DNA from: an uncultured Eubacteriales bacterium
Lineage (GTDB): Bacteria; Bacillota_A; Clostridia; Lachnospirales; Cellulosilyticaceae
Assembly (NCBI GenBank): GCA_900556665.1
Contig: USPX01000036.1
Span: 1-13,665, forward strand
DNA length: 13,665 bases
Reading direction: 5' to 3'
Part shown: positions 7,204 to 13,665 of the stretch, piece by piece
How the letters are laid out: each line of letters starts with the position of its first letter
Numbering within the stretch: position 1 is the stretch's first letter
Position numbers and translations under genes: made by a program
Notes under the pieces: model-generated
What the model was told of the DNA's origin: nothing
What the model saw: the letters and a program-made list of their open reading frames with translations, nothing else
The model's database searches: none

Positions 7204-7252
7204 AAAAAAGTTATAGTAGATAGCAAATACTATTTGTTACCCACTATAACTT
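7204..7252 (-). terminator. Terminator or attenuator between the small peptide gene and the 168-aa gene
   Basis: On the - strand, 7252-7208 folds into a nearly continuous 21-position stem with a three-base loop. The base is ten Watson-Crick pairs (7243-7252 with 7208-7217); a G-U pair, four more pairs, one A-C mismatch and five pairs follow. It runs straight into U6 (A-run 7204-7209). It begins 17 bases after the broken peptide frame ends and stops only a few bases before the ribosome binding site of the next gene. Downstream genes would therefore depend on read-through. Confidence 0.85.
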
Positions 7253-7268
7253 AAATTATATCTTTAAT

Positions 7269-7389
7269 CTATTTTGCTGCTAATGCTCTAGTTTGTGGTA
7301 ATCCATAAAATGCATGTGCACCATTTCTATCAGCTGTATACTAATGCTAATGTTAACATAAAAGCTAATAACTTAATTTTTCTCTTCAT
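7269..7389 (-). pseudogene. Frameshifted gene for a small secreted-type peptide
   Basis: The ATG at 7389 has an AGGA site eight bases upstream (7398-7401) and begins MKRKIKLLAFMLTLALV, a classic basic-plus-hydrophobic export leader. The frame then hits TGA at 7330-7332 after 19 residues. Skipping one base (the G at 7341) continues the reading as YTADRNGAHAFYGLPQ and on to ALAAK, with TAG at 7269-7271. The joined product would be about 40 residues, with a possible cleavage site near YTA. The second frame has a TAG immediately upstream of that point (7341-7343) and no start of its own, so the two halves look like one gene disrupted by an indel. It has its own promoter and terminator, consistent with a once functional gene. 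No family is recognised; the peptide has no Cys and is not an obvious lanthipeptide. A sequencing error is also possible. Confidence 0.55.
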
Positions 7390-7449
7390 AATAATTTTCC
7401 TATCTAAAAATACTTATTATTTTAGTGCCCACTTAATAATCTGTTTAAT

Positions 7450-7478
7450 ATATTAGCGTTTTTTAACTTTTATATCAA
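7450..7478 (-). promoter_or_regulatory. Sigma-A type promoter of the small peptide gene
   Basis: On the - strand: -35 TTGATA (7478-7473), a 17-base spacer, and -10 TAATAT (7455-7450). Transcription would begin near 7443, about 55 bases before the peptide's ATG. It lies 35 bases beyond the stop of the mannosylglucose phosphorylase gene. Confidence 0.65.
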
Positions 7479-7482
7479 CATA

Positions 7483-7513
7483 TTCTATACTTCTATAAAT
7501 TTCTTCTATACTT
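7483..7513 (-). promoter_or_regulatory. Two perfect direct repeats upstream of the -35 box, candidate activator site
   Basis: The 10-mer AAGTATAGAA occurs at 7513-7504 and again at 7492-7483 (- strand), 21 bp start to start. The second copy ends four bases before the -35 box. Paired direct repeats with about two-turn spacing directly upstream of -35 are the hallmark of sites for LytTR response regulators (AgrA, ComE, PlnC type). No such regulator is in the window, and the repeat does not match a consensus I know, so the assignment is inference. Confidence 0.5.
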
Positions 7514-8680
7514 TTAATTTATTAATTTCAAATTTCTCCCAATAAATTCACATCTTTGCGCTACACATTCTACACTTCTAAGAGGGTCCTTTGGTGTATT
7601 AAATGCATAGTCTAATAATTTATCTACTGTAGTGGTTGCTACATGTAATCTTGTATCTGAAGAAGCATAATAAATATAAACATCTCCATTTTCTCTAGCT
7701 ATCGCCCCATTTGTAAAAGTCACATTACTTACATCTCCTACACGTTCCTGCCCATATGGTGCAATGAAATAACCCGATGGCTCTGCTATACATTTGGTTG
7801 GATCTTCAAGAGATGTAACAAACACATAAGTTACATAACGAAGTCCTGCTGCTGTATTTCTTACCCCATGTGCAATATGAAGCCAACCTTTGTCTGTTTT
7901 AATAGGCACTGCTCCTGCTCCATTTTTAACTTCTGTAATTGTATGATATTTTCTAGTATTAATAATTACTTCTTTTTCTTTAATATAAGCATTTGTAATA
8001 TCCTCACAAAGCCCAAACCCTATTCCCCCACCACTTCCTGCATCAATGAAACCATCTTGTGGTCTTGTATAAAAGGCATATTTGCCATCTACAAACTCTG
8101 GGTGAAGCACTACATTTCTTTGTTGCTCTGCCTGTGTTCTAAGATTAGGAAGTCTCTCCCACTTCTTAAGATCCTTTGTACGAACAATACCAGCTTGAGC
8201 TATAGCTGCAGATAAATCTGTATTATTAGGGTCCTTACTTTCTGAGCAGAATACGCCATAAATATAGCCATCCTCATGTTTTGTAAGTCTCATATCATAC
8301 ACATTTGTTTCTTCCTTGCAGGTATCCTCAAGTAAAATAGGATAATCCCAAAATCTAAAGTTATCAATACCATTAGGACTTTCTGCTACAGCAAAGAAGG
8401 ACTTCCTATCATATCCCTCTACTCTAGCAACGACATAAAATTTCCCATTAAGCTCTATAGCACCTGCATTAAAAACAGCATTAATCCCTAGCCTCTCCAT
8501 AAAATATGGATTTGTCTCAGGATTTAAATCATATCTCCAAAATAGTGGCGTATGCTCCCTTGTAAGTACTGGATAGATATAGCGATCATAAATGCCATTA
8601 TACTCATCTGCAACTACATTTTTACGTGTAATAAGTTTTTCATATTTAGCAAGTTCTCTTTCGTAGTTTTCCTTAAACAT
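7514..8680 (-). CDS. GH130 4-O-beta-D-mannosyl-D-glucose phosphorylase
   Basis: 388 residues, matching the length of the GH130 subfamily 1 enzymes (about 390). It should split Man-beta-1,4-Glc with inorganic phosphate into mannose 1-phosphate and glucose in the cytoplasm. Five-bladed propeller motifs are visible: [20 protein letters not shown] (residues 70-89); NVYDMR with Asp129 as the expected catalytic acid; [18 protein letters not shown]; a Gly-rich [14 protein letters not shown] near the phosphate site; and [10 protein letters not shown] plus [13 protein letters not shown] at the C-terminus. It is the last gene of the operon: its start overlaps the epimerase end by 8 bases, with a strong AAGGAGGAA site inside the epimerase gene. 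Epimerase plus this enzyme is a known pair, because the epimerase supplies its substrate. No clear terminator follows the stop. Confidence 0.87.
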   Translation of the reverse strand: MFKENYERELAKYEKLITRKNVVADEYNGIYDRYIYPVLTREHTPLFWRYDLNPETNPYFMERLGINAVFNAGAIELNGKFYVVARVEGYDRKSFFAVAESPNGIDNFRFWDYPILLEDTCKEETNVYDMRLTKHEDGYIYGVFCSESKDPNNTDLSAAIAQAGIVRTKDLKKWERLPNLRTQAEQQRNVVLHPEFVDGKYAFYTRPQDGFIDAGSGGGIGFGLCEDITNAYIKEKEVIINTRKYHTITEVKNGAGAVPIKTDKGWLHIAHGVRNTAAGLRYVTYVFVTSLEDPTKCIAEPSGYFIAPYGQERVGDVSNVTFTNGAIARENGDVYIYYASSDTRLHVATTTVDKLLDYAFNTPKDPLRSVECVAQRCEFIGRNLKLIN

Positions 8681-9875
8681 TTCTGTTCCTCCTTATAATC
8701 TCCATACACATACGTCCATTATGATAAGGACATTTCCATGGTTCTACAATTGGACCTGGTAAAACAGGATTTCCTTCCTTATCTACTTGCCAACGCCATT
8801 CTGAATCATCTCTTGAATCAATAATATATTTCTTTATAAACTCCCATTCTCTCTCTGCTAGGACTAAAAACTCCCGATCTCCTGTTTTTTCATAAGCATT
8901 TGTAAAGCCTATGACAGTTTCTGCTTGTACCCACCATATTCTAGTGGTATCAATATAATCATCAATACGTTCATTATTAAGTGCACCATCTACAAAAGCT
9001 TCTTCTTTAATCTTATAAGCAATATCTACTGTATAAGCCTGAGTCTTCTCAATAATCTCTTTATCTCCTAATGCTTCAGCTGCCCTATCTAACAGCCAAG
9101 CCGCTTCTATATCATGCCCATAAGAATGCATATCTACGATAGTATTCATCTTACGATCGAAGAATACTTCTAACAGACGTTTTTCACGGTTATAAACTTG
9201 TTTATCAAACACAATAAGTAAATCTTTTAATTTTTCCCCAACTGCTTTATGATGGCTTACACGATAAAGCTCCGTATAAGCCTCTAAAATATGTAAAAGT
9301 GCGTTCATTGTTTTTTCTGCATAGATTCCTTTAGAACATAAATACGCATCATCTGAAAGAATGTTTTCCTCAATAGGTGACCACGCTCTTGTGAATGCTT
9401 CTAAATAACCATATTCATCTCTTGCAATGGTTTCTATCTTTTCAAAGATGGACATAGCAAAGTCTAATGCTTCTTGATCTTTAGTTGCCTCATAATAAGT
9501 AGATAACGCATAAATTGCAAAAGCTTGGTTATAAGTATGTTTCATATCTTCCACCACATTGCCTTTATAATCTAGCATCCAGTACACGCCACCATATTCT
9601 TTATCTAAACAGTGGTCTTTAAAAAATGTATAGGCCCATTTTGCATATTCTAGGTCTTCTGGATTTTTCATGGTTAAATACATATTTGAAAAATACCACA
9701 TGATTCTCGAATTTAAAATGACCCCTTTTACAGCCTCTTTATCTAATACAAGTTCTTCACTCATATAACCGTAGAATCCACCATTTTCTACATCTTTGAG
9801 GTTCTTCCAAAAAGGATTGATTTTATAAAGTAAATGACCTTTAATTTCTTGTACCATTTGTGGACTATTGATCAT
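8673..9875 (-). CDS. Cellobiose 2-epimerase (AGE family)
   Basis: 400 residues from the ATG at 9875; an upstream TTG at 9896 is less likely because a GAGGAGG site (9884-9890) sits eight bases before this ATG. The enzyme inverts C2 of the reducing-end sugar of beta-1,4-disaccharides, here mannobiose to mannosylglucose. The (alpha/alpha)6-barrel signature residues of the cellobiose 2-epimerase group are present: Arg57 in NSRIMW, His195 in NALLH, His254 in [10 protein letters not shown], the Trp pair in RIWWVQAE (312-319), and His385 in [18 protein letters not shown] and YGHDIEA favour cellobiose 2-epimerase over GlcNAc 2-epimerase. It lies between the two GH130 phosphorylases, which is the arrangement expected for the mannobiose pathway. 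No signal peptide, so cytoplasmic. Confidence 0.9.
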   Translation of the reverse strand: MINSPQMVQEIKGHLLYKINPFWKNLKDVENGGFYGYMSEELVLDKEAVKGVILNSRIMWYFSNMYLTMKNPEDLEYAKWAYTFFKDHCLDKEYGGVYWMLDYKGNVVEDMKHTYNQAFAIYALSTYYEATKDQEALDFAMSIFEKIETIARDEYGYLEAFTRAWSPIEENILSDDAYLCSKGIYAEKTMNALLHILEAYTELYRVSHHKAVGEKLKDLLIVFDKQVYNREKRLLEVFFDRKMNTIVDMHSYGHDIEAAWLLDRAAEALGDKEIIEKTQAYTVDIAYKIKEEAFVDGALNNERIDDYIDTTRIWWVQAETVIGFTNAYEKTGDREFLVLAEREWEFIKKYIIDSRDDSEWRWQVDKEGNPVLPGPIVEPWKCPYHNGRMCMEIIRRNRNV

Positions 9876-9883
9876 TCTTATTA

Positions 9884-9890
9884 CCTCCTC
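9884..9890 (-). promoter_or_regulatory. Ribosome binding site deciding the epimerase start
   Basis: GAGGAGG on the - strand, eight bases before the ATG at 9875. A longer reading from TTG at 9896 would place this site inside the coding sequence and is disfavoured. Confidence 0.8.
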
Positions 9891-9920
9891 TGACAACTTC
9901 CTTACAAACCCTTTAACTTA

Positions 9921-10943
9921 TTATTTGATACCGATTTGATCATCGTCCCCTATCATATTGCTATGTTCTTTTACATAATTTACGATTATATCAATTGTTG
10001 TAAATGCCAATCCTACGTAGCTGTCTGCTGCACCATAATAAATTGCAATTCTACCTGTGTCTGCATCTTGAAGTGTTGCACATGGGAATACTACGTTATT
10101 TACGAAACCTCTTTCTTCATACCATTCTTCTGGTGTTAATACGAAGTGTTGACAACGATATTTTACTTTAGATGGTTCATCAATATCTAAGATTGCTGCA
10201 CCCATACTATATACGTAACCTTGGCAAGTACCAGCTACACCATGATAGAATAAAAGCCATCCTTCACTTGTTTCAATAGGTGCCGCACCACCACCAATTT
10301 TAAGAGATTCCCACCAGTTGCTATATCCTCTAGTCATAACATGTCTATGTCTACCCCAGAATTCCATATCTGGACTTTCACTTAAGAAAATATCTCCAAA
10401 TGGTGTATGCCCACTATCACTAGGCCTAGAAAGCAGCATAAAGTTACCATTAATCTTTCTTGGGAAAAGCACACCATTTCTGTTGAATGGAATAAATGGA
10501 TTTTCAAGTCTTACAAATGTTTTAAAGTCAGTTGTCTTCGCCATACCAAGTGCTGCACCATAGAAGTCTGTACACCAAATGATGTAATATGTATCTTCAA
10601 CTTTTACAAGTCTTGGATCATAAGCATAACCAGGCATAAAAGGTTTACCATCTTTGTCAACAAATTGGATTTTTTCTTCTTCATATGTCCAGTGAATGGC
10701 ATCTTCACTATAACCTAAGTATAAATAAGATACCCCAGATAAAGTTTCCCCTCTAAATACACCAATGAATTGTCCTTCATAAGGTACAACAGCACTATTG
10801 AAGATACGTGCTACTCCTTTAAGTGGATTTCTAGGAATAATAGGATTTTCACTATAACGCCACACAGGTGCTTCACAGCCTTCTGGGCGATCTTGCCATG
10901 GAATATTAGGTAATGAATTTGTAAACATTTTAACTTCTGACAT
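9921..10943 (-). CDS. GH130 beta-1,4-mannooligosaccharide phosphorylase
   Basis: 340 residues, the usual size of GH130 subfamily 2 enzymes, which remove mannose from the non-reducing end of mannooligosaccharides with phosphate to give mannose 1-phosphate. Visible blocks: VARIFNSAVVPYEGQFIGVF with RGE (residues 44-66); YAYDPR with Asp109 as the expected catalytic acid; LFPRKINGNFMLLSRPSDSG; WWESLKIGGGAAPIET (Gly-rich loop); FYHGV with the phosphate-binding His; and IAIYYGAADSYVGLAFT near the C-terminus. Compared with the mannosylglucose phosphorylase in this operon it lacks the long N-terminal helix region, as expected for the subfamily. AAAGGAG eight bases upstream fixes the start. A 79-base gap separates it from the esterase gene and a 45-base gap from the epimerase gene. 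No signal peptide. Exact chain-length preference cannot be read. Confidence 0.85.
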   Translation of the reverse strand: MSEVKMFTNSLPNIPWQDRPEGCEAPVWRYSENPIIPRNPLKGVARIFNSAVVPYEGQFIGVFRGETLSGVSYLYLGYSEDAIHWTYEEEKIQFVDKDGKPFMPGYAYDPRLVKVEDTYYIIWCTDFYGAALGMAKTTDFKTFVRLENPFIPFNRNGVLFPRKINGNFMLLSRPSDSGHTPFGDIFLSESPDMEFWGRHRHVMTRGYSNWWESLKIGGGAAPIETSEGWLLFYHGVAGTCQGYVYSMGAAILDIDEPSKVKYRCQHFVLTPEEWYEERGFVNNVVFPCATLQDADTGRIAIYYGAADSYVGLAFTTIDIIVNYVKEHSNMIGDDDQIGIK

Positions 10944-11022
10944 ATGTAACTCTCCTTTATAACTCTATATTTTTTATTTCTCTATTTATAATTGGTCATA
11001 TTGCCATTATAAGCATCTTTTA

Positions 11023-12102
11023 TTAAGCCTTAGACACAAGTAAACCAAGTACTGTAAAAGTATCAGTTGCTTTACCTTCTTTAAGCTTAATTTCAATAAT
11101 ATGTTCTCTGCATGCATCCTCTTCAAGCAGCATAAAGACTTCAGCATAATCTCCCCAACCGTTTGGAAAAGAACTATCCACTTCTAACTTTTTGTCATAA
11201 TCTATAGTAATCTCAGCAATTCCCATTTGTTCGCCTACATTTTTTCTATAAAGTAGATGAATATTTTTAGCTACTACTTTACAAACAAGTGCTTTATTAT
11301 TTTCACACTGCTTCGCCTTCCAACCTACACATAAAGATTTAAATCCATCATCACAAGGATAAAAGCTCCCTGTATAAAGTGGCCTATAATTATTACGATT
11401 TAAAATGATGCCATCACTATACTTTTTACTAAATAAAACTTCTTTTGGCATTTCATAATGATAGTCCTCTGATACTTTATTTTTATCTGCCACTTCAAAT
11501 AAGTTAGCAAGTAAATCTGCTACTATCTTATGACCTCTATCATTTGGATGAACTTCATCCGTTTCAATTTCTTCCCATGTATATTCTCCTGCTGCTATGC
11601 CATTTAAAACTTCCTGACGATAACTCACCATAGGCACTTTATAATGATGACCTATCTGAGTTTGCTGTGCATAAGCACTTGTACCATCTTGAAGTGTCAT
11701 CATCAGTTCAATAATAGCTGTATTAGGTAAGTGTTCTATAATGCCCCTTATAACACTTTCATATGATTTTTTACTACCATCTGTAGGTGGCACATCATTT
11801 GCGGCAAATTCTACAACAATAATATCTGGCTTATATTGTAATAAGTCCTCCACCATACGGTGTACCCCAATAAGTGAACCCGTTGCACCAATGCCGGCAT
11901 TAATATATCTCACCTCGGTAGGTGCTAAAAATTCTTTGAGCCAGTTATAAGTTCTAACAGCATAGGCATTCTCTGGTACAGATGGATTACAGCCTTGTGT
12001 AATAGAACCACCTAAGAAACCAATTGTAATCGCTTGTCCCTTTCTTGCCTTCTGTAATACTAAACTTAATTTCTCTGTATAATCATAGTAATGATATTTC
12101 AT
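11023..12102 (-). CDS. SGNH-type acetylesterase, CE17-like, probable mannooligosaccharide deacetylase
   Basis: 359 residues without a signal peptide, so probably cytoplasmic. Residues about 20-210 are an SGNH hydrolase domain: block I GFLGGSITQG with nucleophile Ser33, block II INAGIGATGS with the Gly, block III EFAANDVPP with Asn102, and block V TDEVHPND giving Asp182 and His185. Residues about 215-359 form a beta-rich C-terminal domain (WKAKQCENNKALVCKVVAKN, NGWGDYAEVFML), probably carbohydrate-binding. N-terminal SGNH plus C-terminal beta-sandwich, at this length and in a mannan operon, matches CE17 mannan acetylesterases of gut Firmicutes; CE2 has the reverse order. It would remove acetyl groups from imported mannooligosaccharides so that the phosphorylases can act. 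The start follows a GGAGGG site six bases upstream. Family assignment by architecture and context; specificity is inference. Confidence 0.72.
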   Translation of the reverse strand: MKYHYYDYTEKLSLVLQKARKGQAITIGFLGGSITQGCNPSVPENAYAVRTYNWLKEFLAPTEVRYINAGIGATGSLIGVHRMVEDLLQYKPDIIVVEFAANDVPPTDGSKKSYESVIRGIIEHLPNTAIIELMMTLQDGTSAYAQQTQIGHHYKVPMVSYRQEVLNGIAAGEYTWEEIETDEVHPNDRGHKIVADLLANLFEVADKNKVSEDYHYEMPKEVLFSKKYSDGIILNRNNYRPLYTGSFYPCDDGFKSLCVGWKAKQCENNKALVCKVVAKNIHLLYRKNVGEQMGIAEITIDYDKKLEVDSSFPNGWGDYAEVFMLLEEDACREHIIEIKLKEGKATDTFTVLGLLVSKA

Positions 12103-12123
12103 TTATTTCCCTCCAATCTTTTC

Positions 12124-12972
12124 TTACTTAACAGATCCAGAAGTAAAACCATTATAGATATATTTCTGTAGTGCTAAAAATGCTAAGAATGTTGGTATAA
12201 CAACAATCATAATACATGCACAAATAACTTCCCATTTAGCAGAATATGGTCCCTTAAACTTAAAGAGTGCTGTTGAAAGTACATTAAGCTTCGTATTTGG
12301 CATATATAAGAATGGTGTATAAAAGTCATTATAGATTCCAACACCTTTGATAATAACTACTGTTGCAATAGCAGGTTTTAAAAGTGGTAAGATGACTTTA
12401 CGATAAATGGTAAAGTATGAGGCCCCCTCTATCATTGCTGCTTCATCCATAGAAATCGAAATGTTGTCCATAAACTGTAAGAAAATATAAATTGAAATAA
12501 TATCTGTCCCCATATAAAGCAGGATTGGTGCAAACCTTGTGTTATAAACACCTAAAGCATTAATCACTTGAAAAGTTGCAACTTGTGTTGTAACCCCGGG
12601 TATTAATGTTGCAAGTAAGAAGGCTCCCAAAATAACTTTTTTAAATTTAAAATTAAAACGATGTAAAACATAAGCAAGCATTGTGCCAATAAAAATAACA
12701 CCAGCTAATGAAACCCCCATTATAATCACTGTATTCATAAAGCCTGTTAACATCTTGCCTTTTACAAAGGCTTCTACATAGTTACTAAAGTTAAAGAAAT
12801 TCTTTGGAAGTGTTAATGCACTTGTCTTTTTAAACTCCTCTGAATCCTTAAATGCTGCAAAGAATACAACAGCAATAGGAATTAGTGCAACTAATGAAGC
12901 AATTATAAGTGATGCATATTTTAATACACTAAAAAACATATCTTTAGCTGTTAGATGTTTTCTCCTAATCAT
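12124..12972 (-). CDS. Carbohydrate ABC transporter permease, MalG type (CUT1)
   Basis: 282 residues from the ATG at 12972, supported by GAGGAGG (12982-12988) nine bases upstream; a longer reading from 13020 would add 16 residues that are out-of-frame MalF sequence. Six membrane helices fit, the first at about 14-40 (after a basic MIRRKH), others near 78-103, 112-136, 145-168, 200-222 and 247-270. The EAA loop that contacts the ATPase is MDEAAMIEGASYFTIYRKVI and the following LPLLKP, about residues 175-200. The end FTSGSVK is typical of MalG-type permeases. With the MalF-like partner and an unseen binding protein it should import oligosaccharides, here presumably mannooligosaccharides. It overlaps the MalF-like gene by 8 bases and is followed by the esterase gene after 21 bases. 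The ATPase, often a shared MsmK-type protein encoded elsewhere, is not in the window. Confidence 0.9.
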   Translation of the reverse strand: MIRRKHLTAKDMFFSVLKYASLIIASLVALIPIAVVFFAAFKDSEEFKKTSALTLPKNFFNFSNYVEAFVKGKMLTGFMNTVIIMGVSLAGVIFIGTMLAYVLHRFNFKFKKVILGAFLLATLIPGVTTQVATFQVINALGVYNTRFAPILLYMGTDIISIYIFLQFMDNISISMDEAAMIEGASYFTIYRKVILPLLKPAIATVVIIKGVGIYNDFYTPFLYMPNTKLNVLSTALFKFKGPYSAKWEVICACIMIVVIPTFLAFLALQKYIYNGFTSGSVK

Positions 12973-13651
12973 ACATTTCAGCCTCCTCTTCTTTAAAGAA
13001 TACATTTTGAATAATTGCAATAACGACTACAATCATTAACAAAACGATCCCCATAGCTGAACCAAGTCCAACCTTCTTAAATTGGAATGCCGTTTCAATG
13101 GTTTGAATAACAAATGTTTTAGAACCATTTGCGCCTTGAAGCATAACGTATGGAATTTCAAATACAGCAAGTGCCCCATTAATTGCAAGTAATAAATTAA
13201 GTTGCACAATGCGTTTAATACTTGGCATAATAATATACTTAAATTGTTGAAAACGACTTGCCCCATCTAACTCAGCAGCTTCATATATTTCATCTGAAAT
13301 AGATTGAATCGCTCCAATAAACATAATGAGGTTATTTCCCATATAACGCCATATTGATACCCCTGCCATAGAATAGTTAATAATTTTAGCATTACCTAAC
13401 CATTTCTGAATAAGCCCTTCAAGCCCTATTTTAGTTAAGATAATGTCTAATGTTCCTCCTTGCTTTAAGCAATATAAAAAGATAAATCCTATGGCCACAC
13501 CGTTAATTAAATATGGAAAAAATAAAAAGCCTTTAAATAAGTTTTGGCACCTTACACCTGAAGTTAATATGGTTGCAAAATATAAAGCTAGTGCCATCTG
13601 AACGAAAGAACCTACAAAATAATAAATAGATATATTGTGTGGTAATACACT
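12965..13651 (-). CDS. Carbohydrate ABC transporter permease, MalF type (CUT1), N-terminus missing or disrupted
   Basis: The C-terminal two thirds of a MalF-type permease. Homologous-looking sequence starts at NISIYYFVGSFVQMALALYF (second membrane helix), continues with FKGFLFFPYLINGVAIGFIF, and carries the EAA loop EIYEAAELDGASRFQQFKYI with IMPSIK, ending EEEAEMYD at a TAG (12965-12967). Family members are about 290-310 residues, so roughly 80-90 N-terminal residues, including helix 1, should precede. The frame is instead closed by TAA at 13652-13654, 12 bases from the right edge. The first ATG in frame (13597) lies inside helix 2 and lacks a convincing ribosome binding site. The gene is therefore probably broken by a nonsense or frameshift change, or the sequence has an error near the edge. 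It overlaps the MalG-like gene by 8 bases (ATGATTAG). Confidence 0.75.
   Translation of the reverse strand, partial: SVLPHNISIYYFVGSFVQMALALYFATILTSGVRCQNLFKGFLFFPYLINGVAIGFIFLYCLKQGGTLDIILTKIGLEGLIQKWLGNAKIINYSMAGVSIWRYMGNNLIMFIGAIQSISDEIYEAAELDGASRFQQFKYIIMPSIKRIVQLNLLLAINGALAVFEIPYVMLQGANGSKTFVIQTIETAFQFKKVGLGSAMGIVLLMIVVVIAIIQNVFFKEEEAEMYD
12982..12988 (-). promoter_or_regulatory. Ribosome binding site deciding the MalG-type permease start
   Basis: GAGGAGG on the - strand, inside the last codons of the MalF-type gene and nine bases before the ATG at 12972. Confidence 0.8.
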
Positions 13652-13665
13652 TTATATAATTGCAG

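Noticed and set aside
7330..7389. The 19-residue leader frame as a complete functional peptide
   Set aside because: It ends within the hydrophobic leader, while the following bases continue as a plausible peptide in another frame; a frameshifted gene explains both better. Programmed frameshifting was considered, but no slippery heptamer is visible.
7868..8215. Cys-rich + strand open frame opposite the mannosylglucose phosphorylase
   Set aside because: It is fully antisense to a well-supported GH130 gene and has no ribosome binding site.
10944..11022. Internal promoter before the mannooligosaccharide phosphorylase
   Set aside because: TATAAT-like strings occur on the - strand, but no matching -35 at proper spacing was found in this AT-rich gap, so it was left out.
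12973..13020. Longer N-terminus for the MalG-type permease
   Set aside because: It would lie inside the MalF-type gene; the ATG at 12972 has a strong site and begins a typical MalG N-terminus.

Overview
The window is AT-rich (low-GC) DNA with strong AGGAGG-type ribosome binding sites, tightly packed overlapping genes and a Clostridia-style gene set. It looks like a fibre-degrading anaerobic Firmicute of the Lachnospirales type; this taxonomic guess is inference, since no rRNA is present.

Layout. At 2-1917 (+ strand) are the end of a GldG-like ABC-transport auxiliary protein and a DUF4340 protein, closed by a 19-bp hairpin shared with the convergent gene. Everything after that is on the - strand. 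At 2087-3520 lies a putative exported parallel beta-helix protein with a tail of seven 13-residue charged repeats. At 3644-6019 a ROK sugar kinase and phosphoglucosamine mutase (glmM) form a small housekeeping unit with its own extended -10 promoter and terminator. At 6127-7513 sits an AT-rich accessory cassette described below. At 7514-13665 is a mannan or glucomannan utilisation operon read leftwards: two CUT1 ABC permeases (MalF-like, MalG-like), a CE17-like SGNH acetylesterase, a GH130 mannooligosaccharide phosphorylase, cellobiose 2-epimerase, and a GH130 mannosylglucose phosphorylase. The solute-binding protein, the operon promoter and the start of the MalF-like gene lie beyond the right edge or are disrupted.

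How the operon works (family knowledge applied to this gene set): imported acetylated mannooligosaccharides are deacetylated in the cytoplasm and shortened by phosphorolysis to mannose 1-phosphate and mannobiose. The epimerase turns mannobiose into mannosylglucose, and the second phosphorylase splits this to mannose 1-phosphate and glucose. A glucose kinase such as the nearby ROK protein could take the glucose onward.

The most unusual part is the cassette at 6127-7513. In transcription order it has two perfect 10-bp direct repeats 21 bp apart just upstream of a good promoter; a tiny secreted-peptide-like gene broken by a frameshift; a 45-nt terminator-like hairpin; an unrecognised 168-aa protein; and, overlapping it by one base, a membrane-anchored subtilase-like protein that keeps the Asp and His regions but ends before the catalytic Ser box. 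The architecture resembles peptide-signal or bacteriocin loci (peptide, attenuator, accessory genes), but I do not recognise it as a described system. A second possible gene lesion is an in-frame TAA in the MalF-like gene 12 bases from the right edge.
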